Below are positions 7,688-14,631 of a DNA stretch of 16,250 bases, piece by piece (the first letter of the stretch is position 1; each line of letters starts with the position of its first letter). The notes beneath the pieces were generated by a model. It was not told the origin of the DNA and did not search any database. It saw nothing but the letters and a program-made list of their open reading frames with translations. The DNA comes from Candidatus Kuenenia stuttgartensis. Its GTDB lineage: Bacteria; Planctomycetota; UBA1135; UBA2386. Where the stretch lies: assembly GCA_945861365.1 (NCBI GenBank), contig CAMAUH010000032.1, positions 1 through 16,250 on the forward strand, written 5' to 3'. The translations under genes and the position numbers were made by a program.

Positions 7688-7765
7688 CGCCGCATCGTGG
7701 CTGCCGGCGCGTCGTGGAGCACGGCTGGAGTGGGCGAACGTGATGCGGGCGGGTAGACAGGGCGC
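7688..7765. promoter_or_regulatory. Divergent intergenic region with a TA-containing block just before the 7766 ATG
   Basis: This 78-base gap separates the outward-read propeller and histidine-phosphatase fusion genes. On the plus strand GGTAGACAGGGCGC (7752-7765) abuts the ATG. A similar block, GGTAAGAAAGGCGA, precedes the selO GTG. It could be a poor -10 for a leaderless mRNA or a loose ribosome-binding site (AGGG). No -35 box or operator palindrome stands out. Confidence 0.2.
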
Positions 7766-9238
7766 ATGCTGCATCGCGCGCTGTGGTCGGTTCTGGTCGT
7801 GGCGTTCCTGTCGGTGGGCTCGCGCGCGCAGGAGTTGCCGCCTCTGGATGGCAGCATCGAGGTCGCGACCAGCGCATTCGTGGTCGAGTATCTGGTGCAG
7901 AAGCCTGCCGCGATGGAGCCGAACGCGTGGCTGCCGGTGCTGGTGCTCTTGCCAGGTCGGAGCGTGGATGCTGCGACAACCGAAGCTCGCATGCGTGACG
8001 TGGGCGCCGACGCTGCGCGCGCCGGCTTCGTGGTGCTGGCGCCAATCTGTGGTGGCGGTGTGGCGAAGCTGGGGGGCGTTGTCGTGGGGCAGGGAGGGGA
8101 GGCCCCTCTCGCCACATCGCTGCCGAAGCTGCTTGCCCAGGTTCGCAAGGACTATCGGGTGGCCCAAGGCTCCTTCCACGTGGCCGTATGCGATGACTTC
8201 GGCGAGATCGCTGAGTTGTTGGCTGTGCATCGGCACGAGTTCCAGACCTTCACGGCCATCGGTGATGGACAGGACGCCATGCGTACGAAGCTGCGCAAGC
8301 TGCCCGCGCGGCGCGTGCATGTGCTGCCCGATGGCGACGCGGCGGCGCGCCAGCGCCACTTCGACACGTTGCGCGCGGAGCGTGAGTTCGCGGGCGCAGC
8401 CGCCGACGTCGCGCGCACGCTCGACGACTTCCACGACGCGGCGGCGAAGGGCGACGAGGACCGCTACTTCGCGATCCTGCCCGACGACGCGGTGTTCCTC
8501 GGCACCGACCTCAGCGAGCGCTGGACCGGTGCTTCGTTCCGCGCCTACGCGATGCCGTACTTCCAGCGTGCGGAAGCGTGGACGTACTTCCCGCTGCAGC
8601 GCCACATCACGATGGAGCCGGGTGACACGGTCGCGTGGTTCGACGAAGTGATCGCCAACAGCGGCTATGGCGAATGCCGCGGCACCGGCGTGCTGGTCAA
8701 GCGCGGCGAGCGGTGGGTGCTGCGCCAGTACGACCTGACGATCCCGATCCCGAACGACCTCGCCGGCGGCGTCACGCAGCGCATCCGCGCGTTCGCCGAG
8801 GGCAAGGCGCCGGCGGTGACGACGATCGTCGTCGTGCGCCACGCCGAGAAGGTCGACGCCAGCACCGATGCCGCGCTCAGCGACGCCGGTCGCGCGCGCG
8901 CCGAGACGCTGGCGAAGGCGTTGCGCGATCTGCCGATCACCGCTGCGTACGCGACCGAGTTCCAGCGCACGCAGGGCACCATCGCGCCGCTGTGCGCGCA
9001 GCGTTCGCTGGCGCCGACGGTGTTGCCGGCCGCGGACGGCACGGCGCTCGCGCGCAAGTTGCAGCGCGCGCACCTCGGCCAGACCGTGCTGGTCTGCGGC
9101 CACAGCAACACGGTGCCGGCGCTGTGCAAGGCGCTCGGTGTGCCAGGCGAAGTGAAGGTCGCCGACGACGAGTTCGATCGCTTGTTCGTCATCACGCTGG
9201 GCCCGGATGGCGCCAGCGTGCTGCCGTTGCGCTACTGA
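7766..9238 (+). CDS. Exported fusion: degenerate alpha/beta-hydrolase-like, NTF2/SnoaL-like, and histidine-phosphatase domains
   Basis: A 490-residue exported protein (signal peptide 1-21, SRA|Q). Residues about 40-200 follow an alpha/beta-hydrolase layout (LPVLVLLPG, then FVVLAP), but where the nucleophile elbow GxSxG should be the sequence reads VCDDFGE (141-147), so the esterase serine appears lost. Residues about 216-332 look like an NTF2/SnoaL-type cone (TLDDFHDAAAKGDEDRYF, later RWVLRQYDL), a fold that binds small ligands or dimerises. Residues about 350-490 are a histidine phosphatase: VVVRHAEK with catalytic H359, then CGHSN with the second histidine H446. Only the last domain has its catalytic residues in view, so phosphatase or phosphohydrolase activity outside the cytoplasm is the best guess. 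The N-terminal third has more A/T-ending codons than the rest. A hairpin lies in the short gap before the convergent HAF gene. Confidence 0.82.
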   Translation: MLHRALWSVLVVAFLSVGSRAQELPPLDGSIEVATSAFVVEYLVQKPAAMEPNAWLPVLVLLPGRSVDAATTEARMRDVGADAARAGFVVLAPICGGGVAKLGGVVVGQGGEAPLATSLPKLLAQVRKDYRVAQGSFHVAVCDDFGEIAELLAVHRHEFQTFTAIGDGQDAMRTKLRKLPARRVHVLPDGDAAARQRHFDTLRAEREFAGAAADVARTLDDFHDAAAKGDEDRYFAILPDDAVFLGTDLSERWTGASFRAYAMPYFQRAEAWTYFPLQRHITMEPGDTVAWFDEVIANSGYGECRGTGVLVKRGERWVLRQYDLTIPIPNDLAGGVTQRIRAFAEGKAPAVTTIVVVRHAEKVDASTDAALSDAGRARAETLAKALRDLPITAAYATEFQRTQGTIAPLCAQRSLAPTVLPAADGTALARKLQRAHLGQTVLVCGHSNTVPALCKALGVPGEVKVADDEFDRLFVITLGPDGASVLPLRY

Positions 9239-9245
9239 GAGCGCA

Positions 9246-9270
9246 GCCGCGGATCGCAAGGGGCCGCGGC
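9246..9270. terminator. Hairpin between convergent genes
   Basis: GCCGCGG (9246-9252) and CCGCGGC (9264-9270) form a perfect seven-base-pair stem with an eleven-base loop, in the 45-base gap between the ends of the histidine-phosphatase fusion and the HAF-repeat gene. There is no T run, so termination is inferred from position and stem only. Confidence 0.4.
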
Positions 9271-9283
9271 GACCCTCCTGCGG

Positions 9284-10363
9284 CTAGCCATTGCCTTGGC
9301 CGTGGTGCACACCACCGGGGCCACACGGACCGGGCAGGTTGACCACGAAGCCGCGGCCTTCGCCGTCGAACGTGCCCATGCCGGTCAGCGTGTAGCCGTC
9401 GCTCGAGATGCCGGTGACGACGTCGAACGTCCAGCCGGTGCAATCGATCTGCAGCATGCTGAGCACGTCCTCCAGCTTGCGCATGCCGAGCGCCGGGCTC
9501 CACAGCGTCGCGCAGAACAGGCCGTTCGCGTCTTCGCCGACGCCGCCGACCAACTGGCCGTTGCCGCTGCAGGAGTAGGCGCTGCCGAAGCCGCCGCCGG
9601 GCAGTTTCCCGAGGTCCTGCGCCGGGCCGTTGCCGACCCAGCGGACCTGGCTGAGGCCGCTGTAGCCGACGACCACGTTGCCGTTCCGGCTGATCGCGAA
9701 ACCGGCCGACCAATCGCCGGGCTGCAGCCCGCCGAGTTCGCGCATGCCCTGGGCGGCCGTCCACCGGATCGCGCGTTCGCCGTTCGGGGAATCGCTGAGG
9801 CCGGTGACGGCGTGGCCGTTGCGGCTGATCGCGTAGGCGAAGGAGTAGGCACCGCCCGGCAGCGTGCCGAGGTTCTGGATGCCGTTCTGCGTCCAGCGGA
9901 CGGCGCGATCGCCGTCCGGGGAGCTGCTGGTGCCGCACACCAGCGTGCCGTCCTGGTTGACGCCGTAGGCAGCGGCGCCGAGGAGCGAGCCCGGCAAGCT
10001 CGGCAGCGCCTGCAGGCCGCCGTTCACCGACCACCGCCAGGCCTCGCCACTGGGGGCACCGAACGTGAAGCCGACCACGGTGCGGCCGTTGCCGCTGACG
10101 GCGATGGCGTACATCGCGAAGGCCCCGGGCAACACGCCGAGGTCCTGCGGCGCGCCGTTGTCGACGATGCGGAACGCGAAATCGCCGGTGGGGCCGGAGC
10201 TGTTGCCGATCACCACGTTGCCGTTGGCGCTGGCGCCGATTGCCTGCGACCAGGTGCCGCCGGGCAGCGGGCCGACTTCGACGAGGTTCTGCGCGGCAGC
10301 AGTGACGGCCATGGCAACGGCCATGGCGAACGAAAGGGGGGCAGAGGACAAGGTGAGGTTCAT
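9284..10363 (-). CDS. Exported HAF-repeat beta-propeller protein
   Basis: A 359-residue exported protein (signal peptide 1-24, TAAA|Q) made almost wholly of HAF-type extracellular repeats. Each unit runs LG-x-LPGG, then a small-residue strand ending A-I-S-x-NG, then VVVG-x-S and A-x-RW. The LPG landmarks fall at residues 33, 78, 123, 168 and 254, with LQPG at 213: four steps of 45 residues and one of 41. A seventh, divergent unit (about 291-345) closes the array, which suits a seven-bladed propeller. The tail after PGPC is Gly/His-rich. The role is unknown; relatives are exported or surface proteins. The ATG at 10363 is set by the signal peptide; the frame is open further upstream but into the sigma-factor gene. 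It is divergent from that gene across 148 bases, so shared control is possible. Confidence 0.85.
   Translation of the reverse strand: MNLTLSSAPLSFAMAVAMAVTAAAQNLVEVGPLPGGTWSQAIGASANGNVVIGNSSGPTGDFAFRIVDNGAPQDLGVLPGAFAMYAIAVSGNGRTVVGFTFGAPSGEAWRWSVNGGLQALPSLPGSLLGAAAYGVNQDGTLVCGTSSSPDGDRAVRWTQNGIQNLGTLPGGAYSFAYAISRNGHAVTGLSDSPNGERAIRWTAAQGMRELGGLQPGDWSAGFAISRNGNVVVGYSGLSQVRWVGNGPAQDLGKLPGGGFGSAYSCSGNGQLVGGVGEDANGLFCATLWSPALGMRKLEDVLSMLQIDCTGWTFDVVTGISSDGYTLTGMGTFDGEGRGFVVNLPGPCGPGGVHHGQGNG
9329..10282 (-). repeat. Seven tandem HAF units in the coding sequence
   Basis: Codons 28-345 of the HAF gene form seven units, approximately 28-69, 70-114, 115-160, 161-204, 205-245, 246-290 and 291-345. 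The first five LPG/LQPG landmarks are exactly 135 bases apart and the sixth is 123 bases on. DNA identity between units is low; the periodicity is clear mainly at protein level, so this is an old internal duplication. Confidence 0.75.
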
Positions 10364-10511
10364 GGGGGCTTTGGCCTTGGTTGGTTCGCGCGGCGCGACG
10401 GCCGGCTCATCCCCACTTCCTGCGCCCGCGCGTTCTCCTCGCGACATTCCCGGATTTCCTGGCGGCTCCCGACCCTTGCCGCTCGACCGGTGCAACGCGC
10501 AAGATCCGGCA
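10364..10511. promoter_or_regulatory. Divergent region between HAF gene and sigma-factor gene
   Basis: These 148 bases should carry promoters for both genes. TTGG occurs three times close together (10371-10384), and TCGCG-CGG-CGCGA (10386-10398) is a perfect five-base-pair palindrome that could be an operator. No standard -35/-10 pair is convincing for either side, which would fit use of an alternative sigma factor but does not prove it. Confidence 0.25.
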
Positions 10512-11186
10512 GTGCCCTCGGAGCCTGGTGTCGACACCTGTTGGAGCCTCATCCAGCGCGCCGCGACCGGTGACGCGGGCGCGCGCTCGACCTTCGGCCG
10601 CAACTACCTGCCGCTGGTGCGCGCGTTCCTGGCGGCGCGCTGGCGCGGCGGCCCGCTGGCGAACGACGTCGACGATGCCGTGCAGGACGTGTTCCTCGAG
10701 TGCTTCCGGGCCGGTGGCCCACTCGGCCGCGCGGACCAGGGAACCGGGGACTTCCGCGGCTTCCTGTACGGCGTGGTGCGCAACGTCGCGCTGCGCCTCG
10801 AAGGGCGTGGTCGCGAGCGTGCCGTCCGCACCGGGGACGTCGAGCTGGAGGAGCTGGTCGACCCGGCCCTCGGCGTGTCGCGGCTGTTCGACCGTTCGTG
10901 GGCGCAGTCGCTGATGAAGGAAGCGGCCGAGCTGATGGCGCAGCGGGCGACCGACGACGGGGCGCGGTTGCGCGTCGAGCTGCTGCGGCTGCGTTTCGGC
11001 GCCGACCTGCCGGTGCGGGACATCGCCGCCCGTTGGGGCACCGACCCCGATGCCGTGCACCGCGCCTATGCGCGCGCGCGCGACGAGTTCCGTCTGTGTC
11101 TGCGCCAGGTCGTCGCCTTCCACTCGGTGCGTTCCGAGGCCGAACTCGACGACGAATGCCGGCGCCTGCTGGCGATGCTGGCATGA
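10512..11186 (+). CDS. ECF-type RNA polymerase sigma factor (sigma-70 family)
   Basis: A 224-residue sigma factor with regions 2 and 4 only. Region 2 spans about 32-97: YLPLVRAFLAARW, the core-binding acidic patch DVDDAVQDVFLECF (52-65), and the promoter-melting segment GDFRGFLYGVVRNVALR. Region 4 spans about 155-200: LRLRFGADLPVRDIAARWG, a helix-turn-helix ending in AVHRAYARARDEF. The C-terminal tail (AELDDECRRLLAML) looks like that of Planctomycetota sigma factors paired with kinases. The start is GTG at 10512, just before the conserved WSLIQRAATGD block; TTG at 10476 is an alternative, and the frame is open further up only as antisense to the HAF gene. No anti-sigma gene is next to it; the neighbour is a large Ser/Thr kinase in the same frame, 57 bases on, so phosphorylation is the likely control. 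Confidence 0.85.
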   Translation: MPSEPGVDTCWSLIQRAATGDAGARSTFGRNYLPLVRAFLAARWRGGPLANDVDDAVQDVFLECFRAGGPLGRADQGTGDFRGFLYGVVRNVALRLEGRGRERAVRTGDVELEELVDPALGVSRLFDRSWAQSLMKEAAELMAQRATDDGARLRVELLRLRFGADLPVRDIAARWGTDPDAVHRAYARARDEFRLCLRQVVAFHSVRSEAELDDECRRLLAMLA

Positions 11187-11205
11187 CCGCGCCGATTTCC
11201 CGGAA

Positions 11206-11233
11206 CGCCGCGAGGAAAGCCGCGGTCGCGGCG
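11206..11233 (+). promoter_or_regulatory. Hairpin between sigma-factor and kinase genes, with a Shine-Dalgarno-like loop
   Basis: CGCCGCGA (11206-11213) and TCGCGGCG (11226-11233) form a perfect eight-base-pair stem with a twelve-base loop. GAGGAAAG (11212-11219), the best ribosome-binding-like run in the gap, lies mostly in the loop. The stem ends ten bases before the first kinase ATG. It could lower kinase translation relative to the sigma factor. There is no T run, so it is not a likely terminator. Confidence 0.4.
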
Positions 11234-11243
11234 AAGTGCCGAC

Positions 11244-14200
11244 ATGGAGCCCGTCATGGAACCTGAAGCCACGCCTCCCGATGGTCTCGATGCCGGCATG
11301 CGCGCGGCGTTCGGCGGCACGCCTGCCACGCGCCCGAGCCTGCTGCACATCCTGCAGCGGATGACCGGCTCGCGCTTGGACCTGCACCTGCGCGGCAACG
11401 ACGACAGCGACGCGCCGGTGAAGATCGACGACGAGACGAAGGCCCTGCGCGACCCGTCGGGTCGCTACCAGGTGCTCGGCGAGATCGGGCGCGGTGGTGT
11501 CGGCGTCGTCTACAAGGGCCGCGACCAGGACCTCGGCCGCGACGTGGCGATGAAGGTGCTGCGCCCGGAGTACGCGAGCCGTCCGGAGATCCTCGAGCGC
11601 TTCATCGAGGAGGCGCAGATCGGCGGCCAGCTGCAGCACCCCGGCATCGTGCCGGTCTACGAGATCGGCCTGCAGCACGGTGAACGGCCGTACTTCGCCA
11701 TGAAGCTCGTCAAGGGCGAGACGCTGGCCGTGCTGCTCGGTCGGCGCGCGCAGCCCGCCGACGACCGGCGGCGCTTCCTCGCCGTGTTCGAGCAGATCTG
11801 CCAGACGCTGGCCTACGCGCACGCGCGCAACGTCGTGCATCGCGACCTGAAGCCGGCGAACGTGATGATCGGCAGCTTCGGCGAGGTGCAGGTCGTCGAC
11901 TGGGGTTTCGCCAAGGTGCTGCAGCCTGGGCGTGGGGCGCGCGACGCGAAGCCGAAGCAGGCCTCGCAGAGCGTGATCGCCACGGTGCGTTCGGATCCTG
12001 CGCGCGGCTCGCAGTCGGTGGCCGGTTCGATGTTCGGCACGCCGGCCTACATGCCGCCGGAGCAGGCCCTCGGCGATGTCGAGAACCTCGACGAGCGCAG
12101 CGACGTGTTCGGTCTCGGCGCGATCCTGTGCGAGATCCTGACCGGTGCGCCGCCGTACCTGGAACAGGATGGCGACGTGATCCTGCAGGCGGCTCGCGCC
12201 GACATGTCGCGCGTCCACGCGCGGCTCGAGCAATCCGGTGTCGACGCGCCGCTGGTCGAGCTGTGCCGTGGCTGCCTCGCGCCGGCCCGCACCGCGCGGC
12301 CGGCTTCGGGCAAGGAGGTCGCCGACGCGATCGCCGCCTACCTGTCGTCGGTCGAAGAACGCGCGCGGCAGGCGCAGCTGCAGGCGGCGGAGGCGAAGGG
12401 GCGCGCCCGCACCACGCTGGTCGCGGCGGTCGCCGCGGTGTTGCTGCTGCTGCTGGGCGGCGGCGGCTACGCGGTGTTCGCGCAGCAGGCACGCGAGCGT
12501 GGCGAACGTGCGGGCCAGCGCGTCGCCGCCGCGGTGGGCGAGGCCAACGTGCGTCTCGCCGAGGTCCGGGCGCGCGACGCCAGTGCCGCCGATTGGGATC
12601 GGGCGCTGGACGCTGCCGAACGCGCACACGCGCTGGCCCAGGAGGACGATGTCACGGCGACGGCGCGGGCGCAGGCGGAGACGCTGCTCGCGGCGGTGCG
12701 TGGGCAGCGCGACGCGGCGGCTTCGGTGCGCGCCCTCGCCGCGAAGAACGCCGCGATGCAGGCACGGCTCGTCGCGGCACGGCCCGAACTCGACGACTTC
12801 TCGGTGCGCATCCGCATGCAGATGCCGTTGGCCAAGGCGCAGCCGCTCGTGGCGGCGCGCTACCAGCAGGTCTACGGCGCTGCGTTCGCCGAGTACCTCG
12901 GTGGTCGCGAATTGACGTCGCTCGGCGTCGAGGCCGCGCGGCAGGCGCTGGCGGGGCCGCTGAGCATCGAGCTGGCGGTGGCGATCGACGACTGGGTCCA
13001 CTGGCCGTTGCGCCTGCACGGCGGCGGCCCGGAAGGCGAACAGGCGCGGCTGCTGCAGACGATCGCGATGGCGCTCGACCCCGACCCGTTGCGCAACCGC
13101 CTGCGCGTCCTGCTCGGCGGAAGCAAACCCACCCTGGCCAGCGTGGAGGCACTGCGGACCGAGTTCGACGTGACGAAGTTGCCGGCGATCAGCCTGCACC
13201 TGCTGGCGCGTGCGTTCGATCTGGCCGGGTCGCGCAGCCAGGCCGTGCAGGTGGTGCGGCTCGCAGCCAACGAGCACCCGACCGACTTCAGCGCCGCCTT
13301 CGATCTGGCTTCGCTGCTGCTCATGGAGGGCGATCTGCCCGCTGCGGAGACGCACTACCGCGTCGCCCGGGCGCTGCGGCCGGAGTCGCAGCTGGTGCAC
13401 ACCAACCTGTCTGCATTGCTGCGCATGCAGGGGCGCCTCGACGAAGCGGCCGCGTGCATCCGCGATGCGTTGGCGATCGACGAGCGCAACGCGGTCGTCA
13501 ACCTCAGCCTCGGCCTCATCCTCAGGGACCAGGGCGATCGCGTCGGCGCCGAACGCAGCCTGCGGCAGGCCATCGCGTTGGACCCTGGCTACGCGAAGGC
13601 GCACAACGACCTGGGCTCCCTGCTGATGGACCTTGGCCGGCAAGAGGAAGCCGCCGCTGCCTTGCGGCGCGCCATCGAACTGCAGCCGGATTTCAGTGAC
13701 TCGTACACCAACCTCGGCGACCTGCTGGCCGACCAGGGCAGGATCGACGAAGCGATCGCCAGCTATCGCACCGCGTTGCAACTGCAGCCGAACGACCTGG
13801 TGACCTGCAACAGCCTCAGCATCGCCCTCCACCACCAGGGCGATGGCGCCGGCGCCGTGGAGATCCTGCAGCGAGGGCTGGCCATCGATCCGAACCACGC
13901 ACCGCTGAACTTCAACCTCGCCATGCGGCTGTTCGAGGAGTGTCGCTACGAAGCTGCGCTGGCTGCAATGCGACGTGCCGAGGCGACGTGGATGAAGAAC
14001 ACCGACGCCTTCAGTCGCCAATGGCTCGCGAACGTACAGAAGCACATCGCTTCCCTGCAGCCGGAGGTCGACCGCCTGGACGAACTGCTGGCGATCGCGC
14101 GCGGCGAACGCGCTGCCGCCACGCCCATGGACATCGGCGCCGCGGCCGAGTTCGCGTTGGGGCGCGGCGACTTCGCGCTGGCGCTGCGCGCCTTGGAGCG

Positions 14201-14552
14201 CGGGTTCGCCGCGCATCCCGGGCTGCTGGAGACGGCGAGTTGCCGCTACCACGCGGCCCGCTGCGCGGTGCAGCAGGCGGCGCGGCAGGCGCCTGCTGGC
14301 GAAATCGTGCCGGAAGCCGAACGGGCGCAGTTGCGGGAACAGGCGCGCGAATGGCTGGTCGACGAGCTCCAGCGATGGCGCACCCAACTCGGCGACAACC
14401 CCGACGTGAAGCAGGTGGTGCTGGCAGCACAGCGCGACCCACTGCTCGCCAGCGTGCGTGATGCAGCACGGTTGGCGGCGCTGCCGACGCAGGAGGCGGC
14501 GGACTGGCGCACGCTTTGGCAGCAGGTCGCGGCGCTGCTGCGCGATGGGTGA
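11244..14552 (+). CDS. Membrane Ser/Thr protein kinase (PknB-type) with C-terminal TPR array
   Basis: A 1102-residue kinase predicted to span the membrane once. After an 80-residue N-terminal region the kinase domain is complete: P-loop GEIGRGGVGVVYKG (79-92), ATP lysine K104 in VAMKVL, catalytic loop HRDLKPAN (199-206), DWG instead of DFG (219-221, common in this group), and activation-segment end GTPAYMPPE (E273). One hydrophobic segment (about 392-413) crosses the membrane. A helical, probably coiled-coil stretch follows (about 414-520), then an unrecognised part to about 645. Eight TPR units (648-919) and a helical C-terminus serve protein binding. ATG at 11256 is an alternative start: GGAG at 11246-11249 sits six bases before it. 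The sigma gene upstream shares strand and frame, so both are probably one operon. The kinase may phosphorylate the sigma factor; this is inferred from the pairing. Confidence 0.9.
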   Translation: MEPVMEPEATPPDGLDAGMRAAFGGTPATRPSLLHILQRMTGSRLDLHLRGNDDSDAPVKIDDETKALRDPSGRYQVLGEIGRGGVGVVYKGRDQDLGRDVAMKVLRPEYASRPEILERFIEEAQIGGQLQHPGIVPVYEIGLQHGERPYFAMKLVKGETLAVLLGRRAQPADDRRRFLAVFEQICQTLAYAHARNVVHRDLKPANVMIGSFGEVQVVDWGFAKVLQPGRGARDAKPKQASQSVIATVRSDPARGSQSVAGSMFGTPAYMPPEQALGDVENLDERSDVFGLGAILCEILTGAPPYLEQDGDVILQAARADMSRVHARLEQSGVDAPLVELCRGCLAPARTARPASGKEVADAIAAYLSSVEERARQAQLQAAEAKGRARTTLVAAVAAVLLLLLGGGGYAVFAQQARERGERAGQRVAAAVGEANVRLAEVRARDASAADWDRALDAAERAHALAQEDDVTATARAQAETLLAAVRGQRDAAASVRALAAKNAAMQARLVAARPELDDFSVRIRMQMPLAKAQPLVAARYQQVYGAAFAEYLGGRELTSLGVEAARQALAGPLSIELAVAIDDWVHWPLRLHGGGPEGEQARLLQTIAMALDPDPLRNRLRVLLGGSKPTLASVEALRTEFDVTKLPAISLHLLARAFDLAGSRSQAVQVVRLAANEHPTDFSAAFDLASLLLMEGDLPAAETHYRVARALRPESQLVHTNLSALLRMQGRLDEAAACIRDALAIDERNAVVNLSLGLILRDQGDRVGAERSLRQAIALDPGYAKAHNDLGSLLMDLGRQEEAAAALRRAIELQPDFSDSYTNLGDLLADQGRIDEAIASYRTALQLQPNDLVTCNSLSIALHHQGDGAGAVEILQRGLAIDPNHAPLNFNLAMRLFEECRYEAALAAMRRAEATWMKNTDAFSRQWLANVQKHIASLQPEVDRLDELLAIARGERAAATPMDIGAAAEFALGRGDFALALRALERGFAAHPGLLETASCRYHAARCAVQQAARQAPAGEIVPEAERAQLREQAREWLVDELQRWRTQLGDNPDVKQVVLAAQRDPLLASVRDAARLAALPTQEAADWRTLWQQVAALLRDG
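13185..14000 (+). repeat. Eight TPR units in the kinase gene, 102 bases each
   Basis: Kinase residues 648-919 divide into eight consecutive 34-residue TPR units with no insertions. Units 3 to 6 are the closest to consensus (for example LGSLLMDLGRQEEAAAALRR and LGDLLADQGRIDEAIASYRT). Units 1, 2, 7 and 8 are more degraded. The array is expected to form a protein-binding solenoid on the side of the membrane opposite the kinase domain if the single transmembrane helix is real. Confidence 0.8.
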
Positions 14553-14631
14553 GGCCTCGCTGGTCGGCGGCGAAGTGCCCGTTACGGCCGGCTCTCGGCG
14601 AGCAGCGTGAGCGCGCGATGCATGGCAGGCC

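Noticed and set aside
7688..9259. Open minus-strand extension upstream of the beta-propeller gene
   Set aside because: It is antisense to the histidine-phosphatase fusion; the propeller protein starts with a clear signal peptide at 7687.
10476..10505. TTGCCG followed at 18 bases by CAAGAT as a sigma-70-type promoter for the sigma-factor gene
   Set aside because: The -10 match is only three of six and lies almost on the start codon; such matches are expected by chance.
11069..11080. Alternating GCGCGCGCGCG run inside the sigma-factor gene
   Set aside because: It encodes the conserved AYARARDEF end of region 4; it follows from codon choice and is not a repeat element.
10407..14387. A 1326-codon open minus-strand frame antisense to sigma factor and kinase
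   Set aside because: Low-complexity Arg/Ala/Gln/Leu composition without motifs; the plus strand holds complete sigma and kinase domains and an exact 34-residue TPR period. Stops are rare in this frame because of G/C-ending codons.
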